Shown here piece by piece: positions 1 to 5,478 of a stretch of 5,982 nucleotides of DNA. Origin of the DNA: a bacterium. GTDB taxonomy: Bacteria > Babelota > Babeliae > Babelales > CAIQNR01. The notes beneath the pieces were generated by a model. That model was not told where the DNA came from and ran no database searches. It worked only from the letters and a program-made list of their open reading frames with translations. The first letter of the stretch is position 1, and every line of letters begins with the position of its first letter. Location: NCBI GenBank assembly GCA_947502805.1, contig CANNBR010000053.1:1-5982 (forward strand), in the 5' to 3' direction. Both the position numbers and the translations under genes were made by a program.

Positions 1-44
1 ACAATTCCTCGAATATCATACATACGAAAAATATGATCTTGCAT
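1..44 (-). CDS. Phosphomannomutase/phosphoglucomutase, N-terminal fragment (cut by window edge)
   Basis: Only the first 14 complete codons are present, reading MQDHIFRMYDIRGI and then the start of a Val codon. The block I-F-R-x-Y-D-I-R-G-[IV] is the hallmark N-terminus of the alpha-D-phosphohexomutase family (ManB, AlgC and bacterial PMM/PGM). These cytoplasmic enzymes interconvert the 1- and 6-phosphates of mannose or glucose to supply GDP-mannose or UDP-glucose for surface polysaccharide. The start is supported by an AGGGAG Shine-Dalgarno sequence at 50-55 (minus strand), five bases before the ATG. The gene is divergent from sbcC across a 65-base gap. The catalytic serine and metal-binding motifs lie outside the window, so mannose versus glucose specificity (manB, algC or pgm) cannot be decided. 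Confidence 0.82.
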   Translation of the reverse strand, partial: MQDHIFRMYDIRGI

Positions 45-109
45 GAAAACTCCCTATTTTTTGTTACAATATACGTATAGATTAGTCATAAAGGCAGTAA
101 GGAACGCGC
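45..109. promoter_or_regulatory. Divergent promoter region between the phosphohexomutase gene and sbcC
   Basis: Both flanking genes read outward from this 65-base AT-rich gap, so it must hold both promoters unless either gene is read from further away. A TATATT box on the minus strand (68-73) is the best -10 candidate for the leftward gene, but no convincing -35 sits upstream of it. For sbcC no clear -35/-10 pair is visible. A 10-base palindrome TATACGTATA lies at 70-79, in the middle of the gap, and may be chance. The sbcC Shine-Dalgarno AAGGA is at 99-103. Confidence 0.4.
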
Positions 110-2794
110 ATGATCCCACTCAAACTCTCAATCCAAAATTTTCTCAGTTATGGCTCCACTCCACAGGTCATTGATTTTACTCGTTATCGCCTTATTTGTC
201 TTTCAGGAAAAAACGGTCATGGAAAGTCTGCGCTTCTTGATGCAATCACTTGGGCCATCTGGGGACAAGCGAGAAAAGTAAACGCACAATCAAAACCAGA
301 TCAAGGATTATTACGCCTTGGACAAACTGACATGATGGTCTCCCTAGATTTTATTTTCAATGGACAGAGTTATCGAGTACGCCGTATGTATTCGACAAAG
401 TATGGCAAACCTAGTGCTTATGTTGATTTTGGTACTTATAATGCGGAAACCGATTCGTACTCATCACTCACCGAAAAAACAATCCGTAAAACGCAAGAAA
501 AAATTGAACAAATGATTGGCTTGGATTATGAGGCATTCATTAATTCTTCTTTTCTACGTCAAGGCCAGGCAAATGAATTTTCAAAAAAATTACCCAAAGA
601 ACGTAAAGATGTTCTTGCTAACATTCTTGGTTTAAATCGCTATGAAAAAGCAAAAAAACTTGCGGCGGAAAAAATACGCACTTTAAGCCAAGAAAAGGAA
701 AAGCTGGCAAAAATAAGCGAGCATTTAGCGCTTGAAACAGAACAGTTGGCTCCAGTAAAAGAAAAATTGCACGAAGCTACCCTACGCATTATTACTCTTG
801 CAAAGCAGGAACAAGAGAGCTGTGAAGAAAAAACAGCACTTGAAATAGTGCGCACTGCCCTGTTTAAAAAACAGTCCGATTTTAAACTTATTAACTTTGA
901 ATATGAGCAAGCAGTCAAACAACGGGAAGCACAAGAATGCGCCTTCCGCACTCACGTAACTGATTGGAAAAAAACCCACGAACAACAATTATTGTTACCT
1001 GATAGAAAAAAAATAGAAGCTGAAAAAACTGCACTTGCCAAAGAACTTGCTACCTGCCACAACGTTTATCAAGAACTGCTCGAACATAAAGAAAAACTTT
1101 TGAGCATGCGCGCAGAAGAACAAGAATGTACTGGCCGATTACGGCTACAAAATGAACAACAGTTGCAAGAAAAAAAGTTTGCCATCGAACGACTTAACAC
1201 TGAACTTACCGCCCTAAGCAAGGGACATATTGAAATAGAAACAACTATTGCTACAATAATTGCTGAGCAAGACGCCTGCCAAAAAAATATTGAATCCTTG
1301 CAAAAAATGGCCGATCCGACGTTATTAATTAATGATACTGCCGCTCTTGAAAAACAGTTTGAACGACAAAAAATGTTCTATTTAAAATGGGTGCAAGAAG
1401 GTAAACGAGCAACCCAAGAACAGCAAAATCTCGGACATAAACAACTCCTTGCCCATGATGCTGATAACCCAAGCTGTCCACTCTGCGAACAAAATTTATC
1501 TCTTGCGCGCAAACGGTTTCTTGCAAAAAAATTTGAACAACAAGAACTGTTTTTAGCACATCGAGTAGCTCGCCTCAAAAAAGTTTTACAGCTACTCAAA
1601 GAGCAGATTGAAAAACAAAAACAAGCAATTGCCCTCAGCAAGCAAACAGATTATCTCTTAAAAACCCATACCGCCTTTTCTACTACTCTTGCAGAACACG
1701 CAAAAACCGTTATCACCCTTTCTCTTGAGTACCTAGCAGCAGAAAAAAAATTAAAAGATGCGCATAAAACCTTAGCAGAAGGTCAAAATTACGCACTCAA
1801 GGCGCTCACTGAAAATGAAAACTATCAAGCAATAAAAAAAGAACAATTGATACACGAAGAGTTTTTGAAAAAGTATGCAACCATTCCTGCACAGCTTAAA
1901 ACCTTAACGGAAAAACAAACCCTGCTTGAACACCAACTACAACAGTGGAATAAATATGACGAACAACGAGCGCTTCAAGAAGATCGTAAAAAAACAACTC
2001 ATGTACTTGCGCAACGTATTCGCACTATGCAAACGGAAGAAAAGCAGCTCGCACAAAGGCTAACGATGTCTGTGACGCTCCATGAAGAAGAAAAAACTGC
2101 AGTTATACAAGAACAAGCACATGCCCAAAAAGCGTATGCCATCATGCAAGAAAAGGGATTGCTACTGTTAGAAAAAGGAAAGCTAGAGGCTGAAAGTGCT
2201 AAGCTTGACCAACAAGTGACTCAACACAAACAGTTTGATGAACAGATAAAAAAAATTCAGCATGAGCTTGCTGATTACGAATCTTTAGCCAAAGCATTTG
2301 GCAAAGATGGTATCCAAGCTTTATTAATTGAAGATGCGCTGCCAGAAATTGAACAAGAAGCAAATGATCTTCTTTCGCGCTTAACTGATAATCAAGCACA
2401 TATTTTTATCGAATCATTACGGGATTTAAAAAAAGGTGGAGTCAAAGAAACCTTGGATATCAATATCTCCGATAATAGCGGCATTAGACCGTATGAAATG
2501 TTTTCTGGAGGTGAAGCATTTCGCATCGATTTTTCTTTACGTATTGCCATCTCAAAATTACTTGCTCGACGCGCTGGCACTTCATTGCAAACACTGATCA
2601 TTGATGAAGGGTTTGGCTCGCAAGACGAAGAAGGTCTAGGACGCATTATGGATGCAATCTATAAAATTCAAGGAGACTTTGAAAAAATTATTATTGTCTC
2701 ACATTTATCTGCAATGAAAGATCAATTTCCCGTACATTTTTCAATAGAAAAAGGACCTCATGGGTCACATGCGTATGTACGAGAACAAGGATAG
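110..2794 (+). CDS. sbcC: SbcC/Rad50-type exonuclease subunit (SMC-like ATPase)
   Basis: This is the large subunit of the SbcCD (Mre11-Rad50-like) complex. The ATPase opens or tethers DNA ends and hairpins for the SbcD nuclease, in recombination and repair. Visible motifs in order: Walker A GKNGHGKS (33-40); Q-loop FLRQGQ (148-153, Gln151); Lys/Glu/Gln-rich coiled coil (about 190-440); zinc hook CPLC (456-459); returning coiled coil (about 470-740); ABC signature FSGGE (798-802); Walker B LIIDE (Asp832, Glu833); D-loop GSQD; and switch His865 in IVSHL. All catalytic parts are intact. At 894 residues it is shorter than E. coli SbcC (1048), with the difference mostly in the coiled-coil arms. 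The start is set by AAGGA six bases upstream and by the family-typical opening MIPLKLSIQNFLSYG. Most sbcC genes sit next to sbcD, but here the upstream neighbour is a divergent metabolic gene and none follows, so SbcD must be encoded elsewhere. Confidence 0.95.
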   Translation: MIPLKLSIQNFLSYGSTPQVIDFTRYRLICLSGKNGHGKSALLDAITWAIWGQARKVNAQSKPDQGLLRLGQTDMMVSLDFIFNGQSYRVRRMYSTKYGKPSAYVDFGTYNAETDSYSSLTEKTIRKTQEKIEQMIGLDYEAFINSSFLRQGQANEFSKKLPKERKDVLANILGLNRYEKAKKLAAEKIRTLSQEKEKLAKISEHLALETEQLAPVKEKLHEATLRIITLAKQEQESCEEKTALEIVRTALFKKQSDFKLINFEYEQAVKQREAQECAFRTHVTDWKKTHEQQLLLPDRKKIEAEKTALAKELATCHNVYQELLEHKEKLLSMRAEEQECTGRLRLQNEQQLQEKKFAIERLNTELTALSKGHIEIETTIATIIAEQDACQKNIESLQKMADPTLLINDTAALEKQFERQKMFYLKWVQEGKRATQEQQNLGHKQLLAHDADNPSCPLCEQNLSLARKRFLAKKFEQQELFLAHRVARLKKVLQLLKEQIEKQKQAIALSKQTDYLLKTHTAFSTTLAEHAKTVITLSLEYLAAEKKLKDAHKTLAEGQNYALKALTENENYQAIKKEQLIHEEFLKKYATIPAQLKTLTEKQTLLEHQLQQWNKYDEQRALQEDRKKTTHVLAQRIRTMQTEEKQLAQRLTMSVTLHEEEKTAVIQEQAHAQKAYAIMQEKGLLLLEKGKLEAESAKLDQQVTQHKQFDEQIKKIQHELADYESLAKAFGKDGIQALLIEDALPEIEQEANDLLSRLTDNQAHIFIESLRDLKKGGVKETLDINISDNSGIRPYEMFSGGEAFRIDFSLRIAISKLLARRAGTSLQTLIIDEGFGSQDEEGLGRIMDAIYKIQGDFEKIIIVSHLSAMKDQFPVHFSIEKGPHGSHAYVREQG

Positions 2795-2840
2795 TGCCCT
2801 ATGCGGGCAGCATCAAAGAGGTTGCTCACCCAACCTCTTT
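2795..2840 (+). terminator. Two tandem hairpins just after sbcC, probable terminator
   Basis: A small hairpin, TGCCC-TATGC-GGGCA (2795-2809), begins at the base after the sbcC stop codon. It is followed by a perfect 10-bp stem, AAAGAGGTTG (2815-2824) with CAACCTCTTT (2831-2840), around a six-base loop. The 3' arm ends in only three T's and then A's, so the U-tract is poor. It may be a weak or factor-assisted terminator, or a 3'-end stabilising structure. Confidence 0.6.
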
Positions 2841-2999
2841 AAAATCAAGGGTGCAAACATGCTGTTTGATCGCCTAACGGATATTACACGGTCGCGAGTC
2901 TGTGCTTCGAAACAACAAGAAGTATGCTGCTTCCTCCCGCATTCGCCGTCGCTACACTCCAACGGTATGCTCAGTATATCCTGACAAAGACTATTACTT
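2841..2999. other. GC-richer structured intergenic stretch, possible small RNA
   Basis: This stretch has no credible gene. It looks clearly richer in G+C than the surrounding spacers. It contains a nested hairpin at 2939-2970, where GCAT (2939-2942) pairs with ATGC (2967-2970) and CCGT (2946-2949) pairs with ACGG (2962-2965). The heptamer GTATGCT occurs twice, flanking it (from 2922-2923 and from 2965-2966). On the minus strand GTCAGG (2985-2980) and GGAAGCAGC (2934-2926) occur in the order seen in signal recognition particle RNA domain IV, but about 45 bases apart rather than under ten. TATACT on the minus strand near 2973-2978 resembles a -10 box. It could be a non-coding RNA or the remnant of a lost gene. 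Confidence 0.25.
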
Positions 3000-3024
3000 T
3001 ATAATTAGAAGTTAAAAAATCCGT

Positions 3025-3077
3025 GTCATTCCCAGAGAACGGAGTGAATGATAAGGGAATCTTTGGATTGAAATGAC
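3025..3077. repeat. REP-like palindromic element, copy A
   Basis: A 53-base element bounded by GTCAT (3025-3029) and its complement ATGAC (3073-3077). An internal stem pairs ATTCCC (3028-3033) with GGGAAT (3055-3060). The central text CCCAGAGAACGG...AGTGAATG is shared with copy B 80 bases downstream. The GTCATTCCC...GGGAATC form is typical of dispersed extragenic palindromes in many bacterial genomes. It lies between sbcC and the next, convergent gene. Confidence 0.75.
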
Positions 3078-3105
3078 ATTTTAAAATTAAAAAAAATAAA
3101 AAATC

Positions 3106-3186
3106 CCGTCATACCCAGAGAACGGTAGTCGCAGCAGAGTGCTTTGCACTCTGACCAGACGGAGTGAATGTACGGGTACCCAGACG
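3106..3186. repeat. REP-like palindromic element, copy B (interrupted)
   Basis: Same family as copy A: GTCATACCCAGAGAACGG (3108-3125) continues as AGTGAATG (3163-3170) and TACGGGTACCC. The closing stem pairs TACCC (3112-3116) with GGGTA (3174-3178). In copy A the equivalent stem is TTCCC with GGGAA, so both arms changed together. A 37-base insertion at 3126-3162 separates the two halves. The right end is ill-defined, since the ATGAC end seen in copy A is not matched here. Confidence 0.7.
3126..3162. repeat. 37-base hairpin insertion inside REP-like copy B
   Basis: Absent from copy A. It contains a perfect 8-bp stem, CAGAGTGC (3135-3142) with GCACTCTG (3146-3153), around a TTT loop. ACGG stands immediately before the insertion (3122-3125) and again at its end (3159-3162). 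This fits either a 4-base duplication made on insertion, or loss from copy A by recombination between short repeats. Confidence 0.6.
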
Positions 3187-3222
3187 TAACAAGAAAAAGT
3201 CATAATTTTTTGTTTGTGAACC

Positions 3223-3253
3223 AAAAAAAAGGCGCCTTTTATAGCGCCCCTTT
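3223..3253 (-). terminator. Intrinsic terminator of the 220-residue protein gene
   Basis: On the minus strand, GGCGC (3248-3244) pairs with GCGCC (3235-3231). The stem is extended by G-U and A-U pairs into AAAGG/CCTTT-like flanks, and a run of eight T's follows (3230-3223). It begins about 20 bases after the stop codon at 3275. Confidence 0.85.
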
Positions 3254-3274
3254 AATTGTGTACATCAGGAAGAT

Positions 3275-3937
3275 TTATTTAACAGAAGAAAGTCTATATA
3301 ACTTAGCTTTGTACACATCACTGCCAATTTTAAGAGTTTTAATACCAAACTTATTTACTGTCCAGCCATCTTTTTCTGATCGAGCACTTACTTTGTACAA
3401 GACTCCGTAAAGAGCATAATGATTAAATTTATGAGCCGCTTCAAAAGCTCTATCTTGAGCAATAACTTTTTGTTCATTGGTCATATTTGGACTTAAAAGA
3501 TTATTCATACTAATCATATAAGTATTAGCTAACTCAGTAAGCTTTGGATAAAGAATATCAAGGGATACATACTTTCCATTTTTAATGGTAGGCAAAAGAT
3601 TATCAGAACCATTAGCTGCTTTTATCCGTTCGACAGTAAGATATCTATCTTGCACCGCAACCAGTTGTTTTACTTCAGCAACTAATTGATCTAACTCAGG
3701 TTCAACTCGAGTTTTATATTGTGCTATTTTTTTTGAAAGATATTTATATCCACCAACAAGCAAGGCACTCACACAAAGAGTTGCACAAGCATATTTATGA
3801 TTTCCAATAAATGAACTTACTGCTGTATAAGTAGAACTCATCATCGAAGCAGGAACTTCTACTTTAGGAGCAACAGCCGAAACAGATTGACACGCTACAG
3901 CTACCAAAAGTGCTGTTATTATTAGATTTTTATTCAT
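3275..3937 (-). CDS. Hypothetical secreted/membrane-anchored protein, 220 residues
   Basis: I recognise no family. Residues 1-21 form a signal peptide: MNK, then a hydrophobic core IITALLVAVA, ending V-S-A with probable cleavage after Ala21. After a short Ser/Thr-rich spacer comes a second hydrophobic segment (about 49-64) ending G-Y-K-Y (63-66), followed by the basic run SKKIAQYKTR. If the signal is cleaved, the positive-inside rule would put the C-terminal domain (about 75-220) in the cytoplasm. If it is not cleaved, the protein is a two-helix membrane hairpin. The C-terminal domain is mixed helix/strand with no cysteine and no visible catalytic motif. The start has GGAGG at 3944-3948, six bases upstream, inside a hairpin shared with the next gene upstream (4094-4906). 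Its own terminator follows, and that gene's terminator lies between the two, so it is probably monocistronic. Layout and leader suggest kinship with the 270-residue protein. Confidence 0.8.
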   Translation of the reverse strand: MNKNLIITALLVAVACQSVSAVAPKVEVPASMMSSTYTAVSSFIGNHKYACATLCVSALLVGGYKYLSKKIAQYKTRVEPELDQLVAEVKQLVAVQDRYLTVERIKAANGSDNLLPTIKNGKYVSLDILYPKLTELANTYMISMNNLLSPNMTNEQKVIAQDRAFEAAHKFNHYALYGVLYKVSARSEKDGWTVNKFGIKTLKIGSDVYKAKLYRLSSVK

Positions 3938-3954
3938 GACTAACCTCCATGAAT
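3932..3954 (-). promoter_or_regulatory. Structured ribosome binding site of the 220-residue protein gene
   Basis: In the transcript, AUUCAUG (3954-3948) and CAUGAAU (3938-3932) form a perfect 7-bp stem around a nine-base loop. GGAGG straddles the stem-loop junction, and the start codon lies in the 3' arm. The same layout precedes the 270-residue protein gene. Confidence 0.55.
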
Positions 3955-3965
3955 TATGATTACTA

Positions 3966-4003
3966 ATTTATTTATAAAACTATTCGCTACTTTTTGCATA
4001 AAT
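3966..4003 (-). promoter_or_regulatory. Weak candidate promoter for the 220-residue protein gene
   Basis: Between the upstream terminator and this gene, the minus strand carries TATAAA (3976-3971) as a possible -10 box. TATGCA about 18 bases further upstream is a poor -35. Some promoter is expected here because a strong terminator stands just upstream. Confidence 0.3.
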
Positions 4004-4006
4004 TTT

Positions 4007-4042
4007 TTAAAAAAAGAGAAGCTCTTGCAGAAAGAGCTTCTC
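4007..4042 (-). terminator. Intrinsic terminator of the 270-residue protein gene
   Basis: A perfect 11-bp stem, GAGAAGCTCTT paired with AAGAGCTTCTC (4042-4032 with 4026-4016), has a five-base loop and is followed on the minus strand by seven T's. It lies about 50 bases after the stop codon and separates the two related genes into different transcripts. Confidence 0.9.
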
Positions 4043-4093
4043 ACCATTAGGTTCGTCTAGATGTTAATAGGTTGTATAATTACTTATGACAAT

Positions 4094-4906
4094 TTACTCA
4101 GCAGAAGCAGCAGTAAGTTCAGCTAAAACTTGTTTACTACGAGTTTTCCAGTTTGTTTCAATTGCAAGATCAGAATCAGATAGCTTACTTGTTTGTTTGA
4201 CTTGATTAATTTCTACAAGTTTGCGAAGAATCATAATGTGATTATTCAACGCATCAATAACTATTTTAGGAAGTTCGTTATCTTTAATTGTAAAAAATTC
4301 ACAAGATTTCAACGGAGTAGCAACTGATGGGTTATGGAAACCTTCAGTACCAAGTTCATTAGCTTTAACCAAAGCATTTCTCAAGCTAGTTTTTCCTTGT
4401 TCAGTCAAACTCATTGAATCTCTGTTCCAAAACTTGTAACCCAAGCAAGCAAGACCACAAGCAGCAACAACACCAGTAGCAATATAAGGATGAGATTTTG
4501 CAGAAGCAACAACAGCTTGTGCGCCATTAGCAACTGAAGTTTTAGCAGAAGAAGCATAACCACAAGTGCCTTCCCAAGCTTTTGTATAAAAAGGTCTTGC
4601 AGCTAAACGAGCAGTTTCAGTCTGAATAGCAAGAATACCTTTTTCCATAGCATCAACAGATATATATCCAAGGTTTTTAGCTACAACAAGTTGAGCTGTA
4701 GTTTCAGCAGCTAAACGAGCAGCTTCAGCAGCTAGTTTTTCAGCAGCTCGAGCAGCTTCAGCAGCTAGTTTTTCAGCAGCTCGAGCAGCATCAGATTTAA
4801 AATAATCTATAACAGCTAACGAAAGAGCTTTCCCAGAAGTTATAGTAGGTGACATTGTTCCAACAAAAGATGTTAGTAATAGTAATGATAAAAATTGTTT
4901 ATTCAT
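4094..4906 (-). CDS. Hypothetical signal-peptide protein with alanine-rich coiled-coil repeat and one membrane segment, 270 residues
   Basis: No family recognised. Residues 1 to about 25 are signal-like: MNKQ, hydrophobic FLSLLLLTSFVG, then a polar SPTITSG stretch, with the cleavage site unclear. Residues 40-68 are a charged alanine-rich helix built from an 11-residue unit AARAAEKLAAE, repeated twice and then partly a third time, a pattern suited to a coiled coil. A hydrophobic segment follows at 141-160, opening H-P-Y (139-141) and closing G-Y-K-F (156-159), resembling H-K-Y...G-Y-K-Y in the 220-residue protein. The C-terminal part (about 165-270) is soluble and helical. By the positive-inside rule the alanine helix would lie outside the cytoplasm and the C-terminus inside, if the signal is cleaved. 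The start has GGAGG at 4913-4917, six bases upstream, in a hairpin shared with the 220-residue gene. A candidate promoter and a dedicated terminator suggest a single-gene unit. Confidence 0.8.
   Translation of the reverse strand: MNKQFLSLLLLTSFVGTMSPTITSGKALSLAVIDYFKSDAARAAEKLAAEAARAAEKLAAEAARLAAETTAQLVVAKNLGYISVDAMEKGILAIQTETARLAARPFYTKAWEGTCGYASSAKTSVANGAQAVVASAKSHPYIATGVVAACGLACLGYKFWNRDSMSLTEQGKTSLRNALVKANELGTEGFHNPSVATPLKSCEFFTIKDNELPKIVIDALNNHIMILRKLVEINQVKQTSKLSDSDLAIETNWKTRSKQVLAELTAASAE
4703..4793 (-). repeat. 33-base tandem repeat coding the alanine-rich helix
   Basis: The units at 4728-4760 and 4761-4793 differ at a single base. A third, partial unit with a small in-frame length change extends to about 4703. 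Each unit is 11 codons (AARAAEKLAAE). The near-identity at DNA level points to recent duplication or continued homogenisation by slippage. Confidence 0.85.
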
Positions 4907-4923
4907 GATTAACCTCCATGAAT
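4901..4923 (-). promoter_or_regulatory. Structured ribosome binding site of the 270-residue protein gene
   Basis: The same 7-bp stem as before the 220-residue gene, AUUCAUG (4923-4917) with CAUGAAU (4907-4901), encloses a nine-base loop that carries most of GGAGG. The two leaders are identical over this stretch except for one loop base. Confidence 0.55.
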
Positions 4924-4982
4924 ATAATTAACTTACACATTTTCACGCCTGTTTTACACATCGGTGCAAACAGTTATGAACC

Positions 4983-5010
4983 ATTGTAGCAGCTGATAAC
5001 ATGAGTGCAA
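4983..5010 (-). promoter_or_regulatory. Candidate sigma-70-type promoter of the 270-residue protein gene
   Basis: The minus strand reads TTGCAC (5010-5005), a 16-base spacer, then TACAAT (4988-4983). The -10 box is good; the -35 matches only its first three bases. It would start transcription near 4976 and give a leader of about 70 bases ending in the structured ribosome binding site. Confidence 0.4.
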
Positions 5011-5167
5011 ACGCCCCCCTACAGCCACTTTTCAATCAAGCTTATAGACATTAAAATAAGCTCGCCAAAATACCTCGATTTTAAAACTCTATTTGTAATA
5101 ACGTCATTTTTGAGGGATTGTCTCAATCACTTTTTACTGGAGCCAACCGCTTTAGATTAAAGAGAAA
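5011..5167. other. Gene-free spacer between promoter and inverted-repeat element
   Basis: No coding sequence is credible here. A 7-bp hairpin, AGCTTAT (5039-5045) with ATAAGCT (5056-5062), and a small GATTG/CAATC stem near 5113-5127 are present. Both are short enough to be chance in AT-rich DNA. I see nothing else. Confidence 0.3.
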
Positions 5168-5356
5168 CCTGTCATTGCGAGCTTGCGTGGCAATCCCTAC
5201 AGCGCATACAAAGAAAAATAGCCATAGCCTGACGCTTGATGAGTTAGCATTATGAAACAACCCTGAATTGATAAAAATAGCTCAACGCATACAAGAAGAA
5301 CCTTAAAAATTTTTGTATGCACTGTAGGGATTGCCACGCAAGCTCGCAATGACAGG
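5168..5356. repeat. 189-base inverted-repeat element (REPIN- or MITE-like)
   Basis: The arms at 5168-5202 and 5322-5356 are perfect 35-base inverted copies. After one mismatch the pairing continues through GCATACAAA (5204-5212) with TTTGTATGC (5312-5320). The arm begins CCTGTCATTGCGAGC and contains TGGCAATCCC, the form of widely dispersed bacterial extragenic palindromes. The roughly 100-base centre has no gene; it holds a further copy of GCATACAA at 5287-5294. No target-site duplication is obvious at the ends. With no transposase of its own, it would have to be mobilised in trans. Confidence 0.8.
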
Positions 5357-5405
5357 GATTTTTCTTTTTCATTAAGAATTTTCGGATAGCTCTTTAAAAA
5401 ATGGA

Positions 5406-5445
5406 CGCAAAAAAGGGCTACGCAATTATCCGTAACCCTTAACTT
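5406..5445 (-). terminator. Intrinsic terminator of the GyrI-like gene
   Basis: On the minus strand AAGGGTTACG (5440-5431) pairs with CGTAGCCCTT (5422-5413), with one G-U pair and an eight-base loop, followed by a run of T's. It starts about 40 bases after the stop codon. A second short stem, AACAAGC (5454-5460) with GCTTGTT (5474-5480), overlaps the stop codon. Confidence 0.85.
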
Positions 5446-5478
5446 TCCAAACAAACAAGCCTTATACAGACTCGCTTG

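Noticed and set aside
70..79. TATACGTATA palindrome as an operator between the divergent genes
   Set aside because: Ten bases in AT-rich DNA is easily chance, and no second copy or known operator match is visible.
640..2646. Several open frames of about 66-103 codons on the minus strand inside sbcC
   Set aside because: They lie antisense to a gene with complete family motifs, have Cys/Ser/Phe-rich composition typical of complement reading, and no family resemblance.
2881..2930. A tRNA or tmRNA, suggested by TTCGAAA near 2907
   Set aside because: No acceptor stem, anticodon arm or CCA end can be fitted on either strand.
2760..2984. Plus-strand open frame overlapping the end of sbcC
   Set aside because: It runs through the terminator hairpin and the structured spacer, has no ribosome binding site of its own, and its composition is not protein-like.
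2926..2985. A functional signal recognition particle RNA (ffs) on the minus strand
   Set aside because: The two conserved words are present, but the spacing is far too long and the flanking helix is weak; kept only as a low-confidence finding.
3168..3410. Plus-strand open frame across a REP-like copy and a terminator
   Set aside because: It crosses the terminator of the convergent gene and is antisense to that gene's 3' end.
4703..4793. CRISPR-like array
   Set aside because: The repeats are directly adjacent without spacers, are in frame within a gene and encode an alanine-rich helix.
5197..5454. Minus-strand open frame of about 85 codons across the inverted-repeat element
   Set aside because: It starts inside a terminator, reads through one entire repeat arm and into the other; such repeats often produce spurious open frames. 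No convincing ribosome binding site.
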